Positions 53,014-62,914 are shown, counted from the first letter of the stretch. The stretch: DNA of 64,000 nt from Planctomycetota bacterium (GCA_026692665.1 JAPLOF010000013.1:62001-126000), one strand, 5' to 3'. Program-made: numbers and translations. Notes: generated by a model from the sequence alone, not told the origin.

Positions 53014-54369
53014 ATGAAGCCCCAGCACGTCCTCGGTTCCCTCGCGGCCCTCGCCATCGCCTCCGCTCTCGTCCTCCCCTCCCGCACGGAGGCCTTCACG
53101 ACGATCGGCGGCAATCTCGGCCTGACGCAGCGCGACTACCGCGTCTTCAACAACTTCACCGACCCGACCGCGAACGACAACGCCACGCCCGACGCGAACT
53201 TCCCGGGCTACACCGGCGTCGCGATGGCCATGTGGAAGGCCAACCTCGACTGGTCGAGCCGACTGCACGGCAACGGCAACGGCGACCCGCACCAGCCCGG
53301 CGGCCTCGGCTCGGGCGGCGCGAACTTCGACCCGTCGTGGCAAGGCTATGCGACCGGCATCGGCGGCACGAACGACAACATCATCTCGGAGCTCGCGGGC
53401 AGCTCGGGCGCCACGCTGGCGTTCTGCGAGACGCCGATCGCCGACGGTTGGCGCATCCGCGTCTACGCCGACGCCGCGATCTGGAACGACGGCCCGACCA
53501 CGCCGAACAACCAGTTCGACCTGCAGGGCGTCATCTGCCACGAGCTCGGCCACGCGCTGGGTCTCGGGCACACGACGGTCGTGGGCGCGACGATGGAAGC
53601 CGCGGTCGCGAACCCGGCCGTCGCCTCGCGCTCGATCGCGGCCGACGACATCGCGGGCGTGCAGGCGATCTACGGCGTCGCCGCGGCGGGCAAGCCGATC
53701 ATCAGCGGCATCGCGACGGCCCCCGGCCAGCTCACGATCAACGGCTCGAACTTCTCGGGTTCCGGGAACGAGGTGTGGTTCACGCAGCTCGGATCGGCCA
53801 GCAACGGCGACCCGGTGAAGCTCACGGGCGTCGCGTCGAATGGCGTCCAGATCGTCGTGAACGTCCCGGTCAACGCCGGTCCGGGGGACGTGCTGGTCAA
53901 GATCTCGGGCGCGGGCAACGACAAGCTGTCGAACCCCTGGCCCTTCCAGCCCGACAACGGCCCGACGTGCCCGCTGGCGTTCAACTCGTGCTTCACGTCG
54001 CCCAACTCGGTCGACGCGGTCGGCGCGGTCATGGGCTACGCCGGCACCCAGTCGATCGCGGCCAACAACCTGGTGCTCCTGGCTTCGGGCTGCCCGCCCA
54101 ACGCCTCGGGGATCTTCTATTACGGTTCCACCGAGACGTTCACCGTGTTCGGGAACGGCTACCGCTGCGTCGGCAGCCCGGTGTTCCGCCTGGGGATCCT
54201 GCAGGTCAACCTGTTCGGGGACGCGATCTACAACCTGAACCAGAACGCCCTGCCGGGCCCGATCAGCTCCGGCCAGACGAAGTTCTTCCAGTTCTGGTAC
54301 CGCAACCCGGCCGCGGGCGGCGCGGGCTTCAACCTGAGCGACTCGCTGGGCGTGCCGTTCTGCCCGTGA
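53014..54369 (+). CDS. Secreted matrixin-like metalloprotease with module-type C-terminus
   Basis: A signal peptide (HVLGSLAALAIASALVL) leads into a matrixin domain with the zinc motif HELGHALGLGH (starting His176, catalytic Glu177) followed by the Met-turn region GATMEAAVA. Next is an IPT/TIG-like beta domain (GKPIISGIATAPGQLTINGS) and a C-terminal module that matches the CPCGN module in its second half (NNLVLLASG, FGNGYRC, FRLGILQV, FFQFWYRN, FNLSDSLGVPFC) but lacks CPCGN. GTG 52999 would overlap the upstream gene; ATG 53014 has GAGGA at 53001-53005 and is preferred. The product is 451 residues. Confidence 0.88.
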   Translation: MKPQHVLGSLAALAIASALVLPSRTEAFTTIGGNLGLTQRDYRVFNNFTDPTANDNATPDANFPGYTGVAMAMWKANLDWSSRLHGNGNGDPHQPGGLGSGGANFDPSWQGYATGIGGTNDNIISELAGSSGATLAFCETPIADGWRIRVYADAAIWNDGPTTPNNQFDLQGVICHELGHALGLGHTTVVGATMEAAVANPAVASRSIAADDIAGVQAIYGVAAAGKPIISGIATAPGQLTINGSNFSGSGNEVWFTQLGSASNGDPVKLTGVASNGVQIVVNVPVNAGPGDVLVKISGAGNDKLSNPWPFQPDNGPTCPLAFNSCFTSPNSVDAVGAVMGYAGTQSIAANNLVLLASGCPPNASGIFYYGSTETFTVFGNGYRCVGSPVFRLGILQVNLFGDAIYNLNQNALPGPISSGQTKFFQFWYRNPAAGGAGFNLSDSLGVPFCP

Positions 54370-54421
54370 GAGCGGACGGATCCGGCGACCGTCCACCACC
54401 ACGGACGAGGCCTGGAAGAAT

Positions 54422-54449
54422 CGGGGAGGTTCCGCGAGGAGCCTCCCCG
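54422..54449 (+). terminator. Terminator hairpin after the matrixin gene
   Basis: CGGGGAGG (54422-54429) and CCTCCCCG (54442-54449) form a perfect 8-bp stem with a 12-base loop, followed by a pyrimidine-rich stretch (ATTTCCCCCTTCC). It lies 53 bases after the stop codon. Confidence 0.55.
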
Positions 54450-54562
54450 GTGCATTTCCCCCTTCCGTCCGGTCGGTCCGGCTCGCGCCACAGCCGGGAC
54501 ACGGCACGCGCGTTGCCATTCCGGTGGCGCCCGCCCCCCGACGGCGGTGCAATCCCGAGCCC

Positions 54563-57157
54563 GTGCCGACGACGCCCCCCGACCTCGCCTCCACTCCCCC
54601 GTGGAGCACCGCCCGGCGCTGCGCTCTCGGGCTGCTGCTCGTCGCGCTGACGCTCGCCGCCTACGGCCCGGTCTTCGGCGCGCAGTTCGTCTACGACGAC
54701 CACCTGGTCGTGCTGCGCAACCCGGCGGTCGCGCAGTTCGACCTCGGGGCGCTCCTGACGCGGCCGCTGTGGGCGTTCTACAACTCGGAGACAGAGCTCG
54801 CGGTCGGCTACTGGCGCCCCGCGTCGAGCGTGCTGCTCGCGCTGACCTACGCGCTCGCGGGTCCGGCCCCGCTCGCCTTCCACATGCTCGTCCTCGCGCT
54901 GCACCTCGCGGCCTGCGGCGCCGCGTGGGCGCTGGCGCGCCGGATCACCCGCAGCGACGGCGTCGGCTTCTGCGTCGCGCTGCTCTTCGCCCTGCATCCC
55001 GTGCACGTCGAGAGCATCGCCTGGATCAGCGCGGTGGGCGACCCGGCCTTCGGTCTGTGCGCCTTGCTCGCGCTGGAACGACATCTCGCGTGGCGCGAGG
55101 CCGGCTCGCGCGGATCGCCGTGGGCCGCCGGCGCGCTGCTCCTCGCGGGGCTCGCGGCGAAGGAGCTCGCCGCGGGCGCGATCGTCGCGGTCGTCGTGCT
55201 CGATCTCGCGTTGGGGCACCGGCCGCGCGGCTGGCGCGCGTACGTGCCCTACGTCGCGGCCTTCGGCGCCTACTGCGCGGCGCGCATGTGGGTCTTCCAC
55301 AGCCCGTGGGCCGGATTCGACCGCACGACGACCGAGTTCGGGGTTTCCGCGGCAAGACTCCTGCTCTTGCGCGCGGAGATCCTCGGCCTGGGACTGCGCT
55401 TCGCCGCGTGGCCCACGGAACTGCGGCTCTTCCACCCGTTCGCGCCGGATGCGAGCCGTGCGGGGCTCGCACTCCCGCTCGCGGCTCTCGGGGTCTGGGT
55501 CGCGCTGTGCGCCTGGTTCGCCTGGCGCAAGGAGCGGGTGATGTTCGCCGCCACGGCATTGATCCTCGCGCCGCTCGCCGTGCTCGTCGTGCGGGTCGGA
55601 GCGCTCGGCACCTTCCCGTTCTCCGAGCGGTACCTCTACCTGGCCGTGTTCGGAATCGCTCTGCTCGCGGTCGTGCTGGCCCGGCGGTTCGTCCCCAGGC
55701 CCGCGGCCCTCGCGCTGTTCGGTGTCGCCTGCATCGCGGCGGGGGTCGCTACGCACGCGCAGGCCCGGACCTGGCGAGACGACGCGACGCTGTTCCGGAC
55801 GGCGGCCGAGCGCAGTCCGCGCGCGCCGTACGCCCGCTGGCTCCACGGGCGGGAGTTGCTGGAGCGCTACCGCGCCACGCGCGATGCTGTGGCGCTGCAC
55901 GGAGCGGAACGCGAGTTCACGGAGTCGCTGGCGCTGCTGGAGGCCGCGCAAAAGGGCGACGGAACCATCTTCGGACTGAGTGACGACCACGTGCAGTCGA
56001 ACGTGGGCCTCGGCTGGGTCCTCCTCTACCTGGCCGATGCCGACGGCACGCACGATTTCGAGCCCGCGGAACAGGTGTTCCGCATGGCGTCGCAGCGCTA
56101 CCCCGACAGCGAGGAGGCCTGGACCGGGCTGGGCGTCGCGCGCATGGAGCGCGGCGACGTCGCCGGCGCGAAGACCGCGTTCGACCAGGCGCTGAAGGTC
56201 AACGAGCGTTTCGTCGAGGCGCACCGCAACCTGGGACGGCTCCACATGCGCACGGGGGACTGGGCCGCGGCGCGCGCCTCGTTCGAGAACGCGCTGCGCT
56301 GGCAGCCCGACGGTCCCGACACGCTCGTTCTCCTGGGACAGGCCTTGGAACGCGGTGGTGACGACGGCGCGGCTCGACGCACGTTCGACCGCGCAGCCGA
56401 GCTCGCTCCACGCGACGCGCGCCCGCGCGTGCAGCGCGCGATCCTGTGCGCGAAATCCGGCCTGTTCGACGAGGCGCTGCGCGAGCTCGACGCGGCGATC
56501 GCGCTGGATCCGAACGAGGCCGAGGCGCACCTCACGCGCGGCAAGGTCCTGGCCGCGCGCGGCGAGAACCACGCGGCGCTGGCTGCATTCCAACGCGCCT
56601 GCGAGCTCGACACGTCCTCGTTCGAGGCTCACAACAACGCCGGCCTGCTGGCGGTCCAGCTGGAGGGCGTGCCCCAAGCGATGCCCTTCCTGCTGCGCGC
56701 CTACGAGAACCGGCCGGACGCTGCCGCCGCGAAGCGACTCGGCGACGCGATCCGGAAGCTGCCGATCGCGAGCCCCGAGGCGTTCCTGCAGCTCGCCACT
56801 TCGGACGCCGACGACGGCGACGTGGATGGCGCGCTCGCCTGGCTCGCGGACAGCTTCGAGCTGCAGCCCGAGAACGGGCCCGCGCACTTCCTGCAGGGCG
56901 CGATGCTGGAGAAGAAGGGCGACAAGATCGGCGCGCGCACGGCGCTCGAGAAGGCCGTGAAGCTCATGCCCGACAGTTTCCCGGCGCAGGACCTCCTGGC
57001 GGGACTCCTGCAGGAACTCGGCGACAAGGCCGGCGCGCTGGAGCACTCGGAGGCTGCGCTGCGGATCCTGGAGCGCTCCGCGGCCGGAACGAACGCGTAC
57101 GACCAACCCCTCGATGCGCTGCGCGGCAGGATCCGGCGCTTGCGCGAGGGCGGCTGA
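54563..57157 (+). CDS. TMTC-like membrane protein: GT-C domain plus TPR repeats
   Basis: The 864-residue product has about ten N-terminal membrane helices with the GT-C acidic motif after the first helix (FVYDDHLVVLRNP) and the TMTC-type blocks GYWRPASSVLLALTYAL and HPVHVESIAWISAVGDPAF. From about residue 440 a long TPR array follows (EEAWTGLGVARMERGDVAGA, AHRNLGRLHMRTGDWAAARA, AEAHLTRGKVLAARGENHAA). In eukaryotes TMTC proteins O-mannosylate secreted proteins; bacterial relatives are likely lipid-linked sugar transferases. GTG 54563 is the most plausible start, but it has no strong Shine-Dalgarno and is uncertain. Confidence 0.82.
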   Translation: MPTTPPDLASTPPWSTARRCALGLLLVALTLAAYGPVFGAQFVYDDHLVVLRNPAVAQFDLGALLTRPLWAFYNSETELAVGYWRPASSVLLALTYALAGPAPLAFHMLVLALHLAACGAAWALARRITRSDGVGFCVALLFALHPVHVESIAWISAVGDPAFGLCALLALERHLAWREAGSRGSPWAAGALLLAGLAAKELAAGAIVAVVVLDLALGHRPRGWRAYVPYVAAFGAYCAARMWVFHSPWAGFDRTTTEFGVSAARLLLLRAEILGLGLRFAAWPTELRLFHPFAPDASRAGLALPLAALGVWVALCAWFAWRKERVMFAATALILAPLAVLVVRVGALGTFPFSERYLYLAVFGIALLAVVLARRFVPRPAALALFGVACIAAGVATHAQARTWRDDATLFRTAAERSPRAPYARWLHGRELLERYRATRDAVALHGAEREFTESLALLEAAQKGDGTIFGLSDDHVQSNVGLGWVLLYLADADGTHDFEPAEQVFRMASQRYPDSEEAWTGLGVARMERGDVAGAKTAFDQALKVNERFVEAHRNLGRLHMRTGDWAAARASFENALRWQPDGPDTLVLLGQALERGGDDGAARRTFDRAAELAPRDARPRVQRAILCAKSGLFDEALRELDAAIALDPNEAEAHLTRGKVLAARGENHAALAAFQRACELDTSSFEAHNNAGLLAVQLEGVPQAMPFLLRAYENRPDAAAAKRLGDAIRKLPIASPEAFLQLATSDADDGDVDGALAWLADSFELQPENGPAHFLQGAMLEKKGDKIGARTALEKAVKLMPDSFPAQDLLAGLLQELGDKAGALEHSEAALRILERSAAGTNAYDQPLDALRGRIRRLREGG

Positions 57158-57285
57158 CCGCGTGCGCGGACTCGCAGGGAGTGGCGGCGGTCCCTGGCGC
57201 TCGTCGCCGCCCCGCAGGTGCGTGGCGTGGACGAGAACGACCCGACGACGAAGCGTCTGCGCGTGCCGCGCGGATCAGGCCGCGA

Positions 57286-59118
57286 TCACGCCGACCACGT
57301 CACCAGGAGCCCGTTCGACAGGTTGAACGTCGAGCTCGTGCAGAACGCGGCGCTGTTCCTGTACCAGACCTGGTACGTGCGGGAACCGGGTCCGGTCACG
57401 AGGCCGCGCGACGAAATGCTCGGATCGCCGGCCATCGGGTACTGCGACGCACCGCTCGCGTTCGACTTCGTGCCGAGCCGGATCACCACGCCGCCCGCGC
57501 AGCGCAGCCCGTCGCCGAACGCGACGCCCGCGCCTCCGCTCTGCTGAGAGGTTCCCTGGAAGTAGAGGGCCGAGCTGTTGGGCATCGACGCGCCGCGCAG
57601 CACCAGCGTGTCCGCCGCAATGCTCGACGTGCCCTGCGCCATCAGACGCCCGCCGGTGCCGAACGAACTGGCGCAGCCCGCCTGCTCGATCGGGGCGCTC
57701 GCGTTTGCGCACGGACAGGCGGCCGCGGAACCATCGCCGAAGCAGAAGGGCACCGCCGTCCGGGCGACGACGACGGTGCGGTAGTCGCTGGGCGTGCCGC
57801 CGGCGCCGTCGGCGTAGCCCGCGGCGGCGTGCAGTCCGCTGCTGGACGAGAGCCACAGCGCGCGCTGATTCCCCGTGCCGGAACCATCGTCGCGGTGCGT
57901 CCACTCCAGCACGCCGCGCGGGTCCCAGGCCGCGAACGTCAGGTCGAGGTCGCTCGCTCCACCCGCGCCCGGACTCGACCCGGCGAGCGTCACGTTGCCG
58001 AACGCGTCGACCGTGAGACCGCGAGAGAAGTCGTCGCCGCCGAAGGGCCCGTTCCAGGTCGCGCTCCAGGCTACTGAGCCGAGCGCGTCGAGCGCCCACA
58101 CCGCGAAGTCCTGACCGGTCCCGGTGCCGACCAGCGTTCCGCCCGCCACGAAGCGCCCGAACGGATCCACGCCGAGCCCGCGGATCGCGTCGTTGCCGTG
58201 CGCCGTCCCGTCGAATATGCGCGTCCACGCATGGTTGCCGGCCGCGTCCCAGCGCACGACGAGCGCATCCTGCCCATTCGCGAGCGAGGTGGCGTAGCCG
58301 CCGACACAGCTCGCGCCCGCCGCGTCGACAGCCACGCGGAAAGCGTAGTCGTCGAGGTTCGCGCCGCCGTCGCGCGTCACGAGCCACTGCTGCGCGCCGG
58401 TCCCTCCGGCGAGGCGCACGAGCACGGCATCCTTGCCGCGGGTCGCCGTCTCGACGTATCCCGCGGCCCACACGTCTCCGCCCGGGCCGATCTCGACGTC
58501 GTAGAGCAGGTCGTAACCGCCGTTGCCGCCGTCCGCGCTCCAACTCCACACGAGGTTCCCGCCCGCGTCGACGCGCTCGACCGATAGGTCTCCGCCGTTC
58601 GCGCCGTCGGATCCGCACACGATCACGTCGCCGTTCGACGCGAGAGCCATCCCGCGCAGGAAGTTCGGCCCTCCCGTCGTGCCCACCGTGCGGCTCCACG
58701 AGAGATTCCCCGAGGCGTCGTAGGCGAGGAGCGTCCGCTGCGACTCGTAGCTCGACCCCGAGTAACCGGCCGACTGGCCCGCGACGTACACGATCCCGCC
58801 CGCGCCGATCGCGACCTCGTAGCCGACGTCGTCACCGTTCAACGGGCCGTTGAACCGGCGCGACCAGAGCTCCGTCCCGGCGAGGTCGTAGCGCACCGTC
58901 TCGATGTCCCCCGTCGGCGGCGGCGGTGGGAAGCCGCTCGTCGTGTTGTAGGACTTGCCCGTGACGGCGACGCGTGCGCCGTCGGTGGCGACGGCATAGG
59001 CCAGGTCCTGCTGTCCGGCGGCGGCACCGTCGTGGCTCTGGGCCCACAGTTCACGGACCTGCGCGCTCGCGGACGGTACGAGGAGGAGTAGGACGAGGGC
59101 CGGACGCGACGCGCTCAT
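57286..59118 (-). CDS. Secreted beta-propeller protein with C-terminal CPCGN module
   Basis: The 610-residue product has a signal peptide (MSASRPALVLLLLVPSASAQ). About eight propeller-like units of ~55 residues follow, each with DAAGNxxWxR and GxxVxVAGxS/T motifs (LLAYDASGNLSWSRTVGTTG, VERVDAGGNLVWSWSADGG, VVRWDAAGNHAWTRIFDGT), as in SBBP-type repeats. From about residue 470 comes a canonical module: CFGDG, CPCAN, MPNSSALYFQGT, FGDGLRC, RLGTKSN, QYP, YQVWYRN, FNLSNGL. CPCAN replaces CPCGN. It is convergent with the TMTC gene. Confidence 0.88.
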   Translation of the reverse strand: MSASRPALVLLLLVPSASAQVRELWAQSHDGAAAGQQDLAYAVATDGARVAVTGKSYNTTSGFPPPPPTGDIETVRYDLAGTELWSRRFNGPLNGDDVGYEVAIGAGGIVYVAGQSAGYSGSSYESQRTLLAYDASGNLSWSRTVGTTGGPNFLRGMALASNGDVIVCGSDGANGGDLSVERVDAGGNLVWSWSADGGNGGYDLLYDVEIGPGGDVWAAGYVETATRGKDAVLVRLAGGTGAQQWLVTRDGGANLDDYAFRVAVDAAGASCVGGYATSLANGQDALVVRWDAAGNHAWTRIFDGTAHGNDAIRGLGVDPFGRFVAGGTLVGTGTGQDFAVWALDALGSVAWSATWNGPFGGDDFSRGLTVDAFGNVTLAGSSPGAGGASDLDLTFAAWDPRGVLEWTHRDDGSGTGNQRALWLSSSSGLHAAAGYADGAGGTPSDYRTVVVARTAVPFCFGDGSAAACPCANASAPIEQAGCASSFGTGGRLMAQGTSSIAADTLVLRGASMPNSSALYFQGTSQQSGGAGVAFGDGLRCAGGVVIRLGTKSNASGASQYPMAGDPSISSRGLVTGPGSRTYQVWYRNSAAFCTSSTFNLSNGLLVTWSA

Positions 59119-59187
59119 GGACGATCTCCGCTGGGGAGATGCGATCGTCACCGCGTTCCTCGAGCAGCGCAAGCCGCGCCCCGATGG

Positions 59188-59667
59188 TCAGGAGTTCAGG
59201 CGCCAGATCGTGAAGTTCAGGAAGGCCGCGAAGCTCACCCACGCCAGGTAGGGCACCAGCAGGAGGCCCGCGATCCGCCGCACACGCCAGAAGGACACCA
59301 GGGTCCCGGCCAGCACGGCCCACAGCCCGAGGATCTCGGCCAACGCGATGTCGGGGCGATGCAGGCCGAAGAACAACGGCGTCCACAGCGCGTTGAGCAG
59401 CCACTGCACGAGGAACAGCGCGAGCGGGCGCTTCTGTGCTCTCCAGCCGCCTTCACGCCACACGAGCCAGGCTGCGACGGCCATCATCAGGTAGAGCAGC
59501 GTCCAGACCGGGCCGAAGAGCCACGCCGGCGGATTCCAGGACGGCTTGACGAGCCCGGCGTACCAGCCGTCGATCGAGACGAAGACGGCGCCGAGGGAGG
59601 CGGCCAGGGAGAGCACGATCCAGCCGATCAGTGCCAGGACAGGGCGGCGCGGTCTGCTCGGGATCAC
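59188..59667 (-). CDS. tspO: TspO/MBR family membrane protein
   Basis: The 159-residue product has five helices and the family motifs KPSWNPPAWLFGPVWTLLYL and QWLLNALWTPLFFGLHRPDI. TspO binds tetrapyrroles and cholesterol-like ligands and is linked to oxygen, light and stress signalling in bacteria. GTG 59667 (VIPSRPRRP) overlaps none of the exonuclease, whose stop lies 10 bases upstream, so the genes are probably cotranscribed. The presence of TspO and CarF in one region hints at photo-oxidative stress functions, which is speculation. Confidence 0.92.
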   Translation of the reverse strand: MIPSRPRRPVLALIGWIVLSLAASLGAVFVSIDGWYAGLVKPSWNPPAWLFGPVWTLLYLMMAVAAWLVWREGGWRAQKRPLALFLVQWLLNALWTPLFFGLHRPDIALAEILGLWAVLAGTLVSFWRVRRIAGLLLVPYLAWVSFAAFLNFTIWRLNS

Positions 59668-59677
59668 GAGTGCACCA

Positions 59678-61153
59678 TCACGGGCGCACGCGCGCGAAAT
59701 CGATGAACCCGCGCTCGACGTCGGTCCCGACGAGTTCCACGCGCACGCGATCCCCCACGTCGAGGTCCTCGAAGCCGTGCATGACCTTGCCCTCGGCCGC
59801 GGGCCGGAAGATGCGTGCCCACGTCCCCTTCTCCGATGCGCCGGTGACGATGCCGTCGAAGCGTTCACCGATCCGGCTCGAAAGAAGTAGCGCCTGCGCC
59901 GACTTGCGCACGTGACGCTCGACCTTGGTCGCGTCGTCCTCCTGCTCGGTGCAGTGGCGCGCGAGAACCGACAGTTCCTCGTCCCCGTAGGGCACGCCGC
60001 GCCCCGCGATCGCCGCCTTCAAAAGGCGCTGCGTGACGAGATCGGGGAAACGTCGGTTCGGAGCGGTCGAATGGGTGTAGTCGCGAATCGCGAGGCCGAA
60101 GTGCTCGGTCGATCCTTCGCCCGGCAGCTCGGCCACGTACTCGCCCGAGCCCAGCAGCTTGACCACGGAGAGCGAGATGTCGGGGAACCGCGTGGGGTTC
60201 GCGCGTCGCTGGACATCCAGGAACGCCTCCAGAGCTTCCGCGCTGGGCTCCACGGGCAGGCGGCCGCCCAGGTCGGCCGCGAGTTGCACGATGCGCGCCC
60301 AGCGCTCCGGCGAGCGCAGGATCCGACGCAGCGACGGGAACTTGCGCCCGGCGAGGAAAGCGACCGTCGCGCTGTTGGCCGCGATCATGAAGTCCTCGAT
60401 CAACTCCTTGGCACGGTTCCTCTCGTCCGGCCGCATGTCCGTCAGCACGTCGCCCTCGTACACCGCGCGCGGTTCGAGCGTGTCGAGGAGCAGCGCCCCC
60501 CGTCGATAGCGCACTGCGCGCAGCGCCTGAGCGACGCGGTCCTGGATGCGCAGCTGCTCGTCGAGCCCCGGCACGGCCGCGAGGCGCGGCGGCGGCTCCG
60601 CGTGGCCGTCGAGCCAGGCCGCGACTCCGTCGTAGGCGAGTTGCGCGCGGTTCAGGACCGTGGCCCGGTACATGTCCGAACCGTTCACGATCCCGTCCTT
60701 CGCGACCGTCATCTCGGCGACCACGGCCAGGCGCTCGCAATCCTGGTTGAGCGAAGTGAGGTCCGTCGACAACCGCTCCGGGAGCATCGGGAAGATCTCG
60801 GCCGCGGTGTACACGGACGTGGTGTTCGTGCGCGCGTGCTGGTCGATCGGGGTGCCGCGCGCGACGAGCGCGTCGACGTCGGCGATCGCCACGAGGATCT
60901 TCACCGCGCCATTCGCGAGCGGCTCCGCGACGCTGAGCTGGTCGAGGTCGCGCGAATCGTCGTTGTCGATCGAGCACCACAACCGGCCGCGCAGATCGCG
61001 GATGCCCGGGCCCGAATCGGCCGCAGCACCCGGGAACTCACGCGCCTGGGCGATCGCCGCGGGCGAGAAGTCGGGCAGGAGGCCGCGCTGGACCATCGCG
61101 CGCCGTGCGATCTCCCGCAGGTCGCTGCGATGCGGACGGTACGTGCGGGTCAT
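59678..61153 (-). CDS. RNase II/RNase R-family exoribonuclease
   Basis: The 491-residue product is an RNB-domain protein. The catalytic acidic cluster is visible in SIDNDDSRDLDQLSVAE, followed by VAIADVDALV, FPMLPERLSTDLTSLN, DYTHSTAPNRRFPDLVTQRL and a C-terminal S1-like part (FDGIVTGASEKGTWARIF, GDRVRVELVGTDVERGFIDF). The N-terminal cold-shock domains of RNase II/R are mostly missing, so it is a short member of the family. It hydrolyses RNA 3' to 5'. Start ATG 61153 (MTRTYRPHRSD) fits the domain; the longer frame does not. Confidence 0.9.
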   Translation of the reverse strand: MTRTYRPHRSDLREIARRAMVQRGLLPDFSPAAIAQAREFPGAAADSGPGIRDLRGRLWCSIDNDDSRDLDQLSVAEPLANGAVKILVAIADVDALVARGTPIDQHARTNTTSVYTAAEIFPMLPERLSTDLTSLNQDCERLAVVAEMTVAKDGIVNGSDMYRATVLNRAQLAYDGVAAWLDGHAEPPPRLAAVPGLDEQLRIQDRVAQALRAVRYRRGALLLDTLEPRAVYEGDVLTDMRPDERNRAKELIEDFMIAANSATVAFLAGRKFPSLRRILRSPERWARIVQLAADLGGRLPVEPSAEALEAFLDVQRRANPTRFPDISLSVVKLLGSGEYVAELPGEGSTEHFGLAIRDYTHSTAPNRRFPDLVTQRLLKAAIAGRGVPYGDEELSVLARHCTEQEDDATKVERHVRKSAQALLLSSRIGERFDGIVTGASEKGTWARIFRPAAEGKVMHGFEDLDVGDRVRVELVGTDVERGFIDFARVRP

Positions 61154-61333
61154 TGGAAGCGGATGGTAGGTGCTCGAGGCGCTGGGAGTCCAACGCGACC
61201 GTGTCGCTTCCGCGGGCGCAGCGCGCTTTTCTCGAGAGCGAAGCCTCGCGGTGCGGCGCAACCGGTCGACCAGCCCCGCTTGGGCAGGGGGATCGGCCAG
61301 ACGATCGGCGTACACTCCCCTGCGGAGACCCCG

Positions 61334-61582
61334 ATGCTCGAACTGCGCCCGAACTGCGAATGCTGCGACCGCGACCTGGCCCCCGACGAGGCCGGCGCGT
61401 GGATCTGCTCCTTCGAATGCACGTACTGCGCCGACTGCGCGACGCGCGTCCTGCGCGGACAGTGCCCGAATTGCGGCGGCGAGCTCCTCGCGCGACCGCG
61501 GCGGCCGAGCGCGAAGCTGGCCACGAATCCGGGCTCGACGCGGCGGGTGGTGAACGCTCGAGGATGCGCCGGCGGACCTTGA
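61334..61582 (+). CDS. DUF1272 small cysteine-rich protein
   Basis: The 82-residue product starts MLELRPNCECCDRDLAPDEA and contains ICSFECTYCADCA and CPNCGGELLARPRRP, four CxxC-type pairs that should bind zinc. This is the DUF1272 family pattern. CGGAG lies 6 bases before the ATG. The C-terminal ~20 residues are extra relative to the core. It is a small cytoplasmic protein of unknown role; it is divergent from the exonuclease and convergent with the PyrK-like gene. Confidence 0.85.
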   Translation: MLELRPNCECCDRDLAPDEAGAWICSFECTYCADCATRVLRGQCPNCGGELLARPRRPSAKLATNPGSTRRVVNARGCAGGP

Positions 61583-61600
61583 TGCCCTTGCGGGCGCGAC

Positions 61601-62470
61601 TCAGTGAGCGCCGACCAGCGTGATCGCGTTCGTCTGGAAGACGGGCCCCTCGACGCAGCACTTGGCGTTCGGCCAGGCGCCCATGGGTCCTTCCGGCACC
61701 GTCGGGACCGGACAGCCGTTGCAGATGCCCACGCCGCAGCCCATCACGCTCTCGAGGCTGAGCCAGCAATCGAGGCCCTTCGCGCGCGCGAGCTTCTCGG
61801 TGGCTTCGAGCATGCGCTCGGGGCCGCACGCGAGGAGTCGCACGGTCTGCGGGACGCTGCCGTCGGCCCACAGGCTCTCGAGCAGCTTGAGCACGTTGCC
61901 GCGCATCCCGTGGCTGCCGTCGTCCGTGCAGGCCTCGACGCGCACGCCCAGCGAGCGGAACGCGTCGATGTCGTAGAGCATCCCCTTCCGCGCGGCGCCG
62001 TACAGGTAGACGAGCTGGTCGGCGCGGGCCGGCGCGCGCCCGTCCATGCCGCGCAGCGCCTGCTGAATCCCCATGTAGAACGGCGCGGATCCGATGCCGC
62101 CGGCGAGCATGACCCACGGCGGACCGTCGCCGTCGAGCGCCGGCCAGCCGTTGCCGAGCGGACCGACGACGCGCAGTGTGGTTCCCGGAGTGCAGGCGGC
62201 GAGCGCGCTGGTTCCCGTGCCCATGACCTTGATCAGGAACTCGAGCTCGTCGCCGTCCTGGCGGTAGATCGAGAAGGGCCGCGGGATGGCCGGCGACAGG
62301 CGGTCGTCACGGCGCAGCATGAAGAAGCGCGCCGCGCGGATCGGCGGCAGCGCGACGTCGGGCCGGATGCGCAGGATGACGCCGTCGTCGCCGCAGCGGG
62401 TGACGGAGGTCGTCTTCGCGGTGAACGTGCGTGCGTCGGGCGGCGGGGCGGGCATGGGGCCGGAGAGCAT
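61601..62470 (-). CDS. Dihydroorotate dehydrogenase electron-transfer subunit-like protein (PyrK type)
   Basis: The 289-residue product has the ferredoxin-reductase-like FAD domain (RPFSIYRQDGDELEFLIKVM), a NAD-binding region (VMLAGGIGSAPFYMG) and a C-terminal 2Fe-2S cluster motif (MGCGVGICNGCPVP, then NAKCCVEGPVF). PyrK passes electrons from NADH to PyrD. No pyrD lies adjacent in the window. The same fold serves other oxidoreductases, so the symbol is withheld. ATG 62470 was chosen over ATG 62455 because GGA precedes it at a good distance. Confidence 0.85.
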   Translation of the reverse strand: MLSGPMPAPPPDARTFTAKTTSVTRCGDDGVILRIRPDVALPPIRAARFFMLRRDDRLSPAIPRPFSIYRQDGDELEFLIKVMGTGTSALAACTPGTTLRVVGPLGNGWPALDGDGPPWVMLAGGIGSAPFYMGIQQALRGMDGRAPARADQLVYLYGAARKGMLYDIDAFRSLGVRVEACTDDGSHGMRGNVLKLLESLWADGSVPQTVRLLACGPERMLEATEKLARAKGLDCWLSLESVMGCGVGICNGCPVPTVPEGPMGAWPNAKCCVEGPVFQTNAITLVGAH

Positions 62471-62524
62471 ACGATTCCGAGCCTGGAACGGCATCCCCGG
62501 CCGACGCGGATAGGCTCTGCTCCC

Positions 62525-62914
62525 ATGAGGACCTTCGAGGACGTCGTGCGCGGCGAGCGCGAGGTCGTGCGCATCGACGAGGACGAACACCACATCGCCT
62601 TCCTGAACCCCTCGCCGCTGCGTCCCGGGCACACGATCGTCGTGACGAAACGGGTCGTCCCCTACCTCTTCGACCTGACCCCGGACGAGCACGCGCGGCT
62701 GTGGGAGTTCGCCCGGCGGGTCGCGGTGCGCATCCGCCAGCGGCTCCCGTGCGAACGGGTGTGCGTTGGAGTGATCGGCTGGCAGGTGCGGCACGTGCAC
62801 GTGCACCTCGTTCCGACGGACGCGGACGGTCAGTTCCCCCCGCTGCCCGGGACGCCGGTTCCCGCGGAGGAACTGCGGGACGTCGCGCAGCGGATCCTCC
62901 ATCCCCGGCCCTAG
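62525..62914 (+). CDS. HIT-family nucleotide-binding hydrolase
   Basis: The 129-residue product carries the HIT core: [20 protein letters not shown] and the histidine triad HVHVHLVP near residue 95. It is the length of Hint/HIT proteins, which hydrolyse purine nucleoside phosphoramidates or dinucleotides. It is divergent from the PyrK-like gene with 54 bases between. The substrate is unknown. Confidence 0.93.
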   Translation: MRTFEDVVRGEREVVRIDEDEHHIAFLNPSPLRPGHTIVVTKRVVPYLFDLTPDEHARLWEFARRVAVRIRQRLPCERVCVGVIGWQVRHVHVHLVPTDADGQFPPLPGTPVPAEELRDVAQRILHPRP

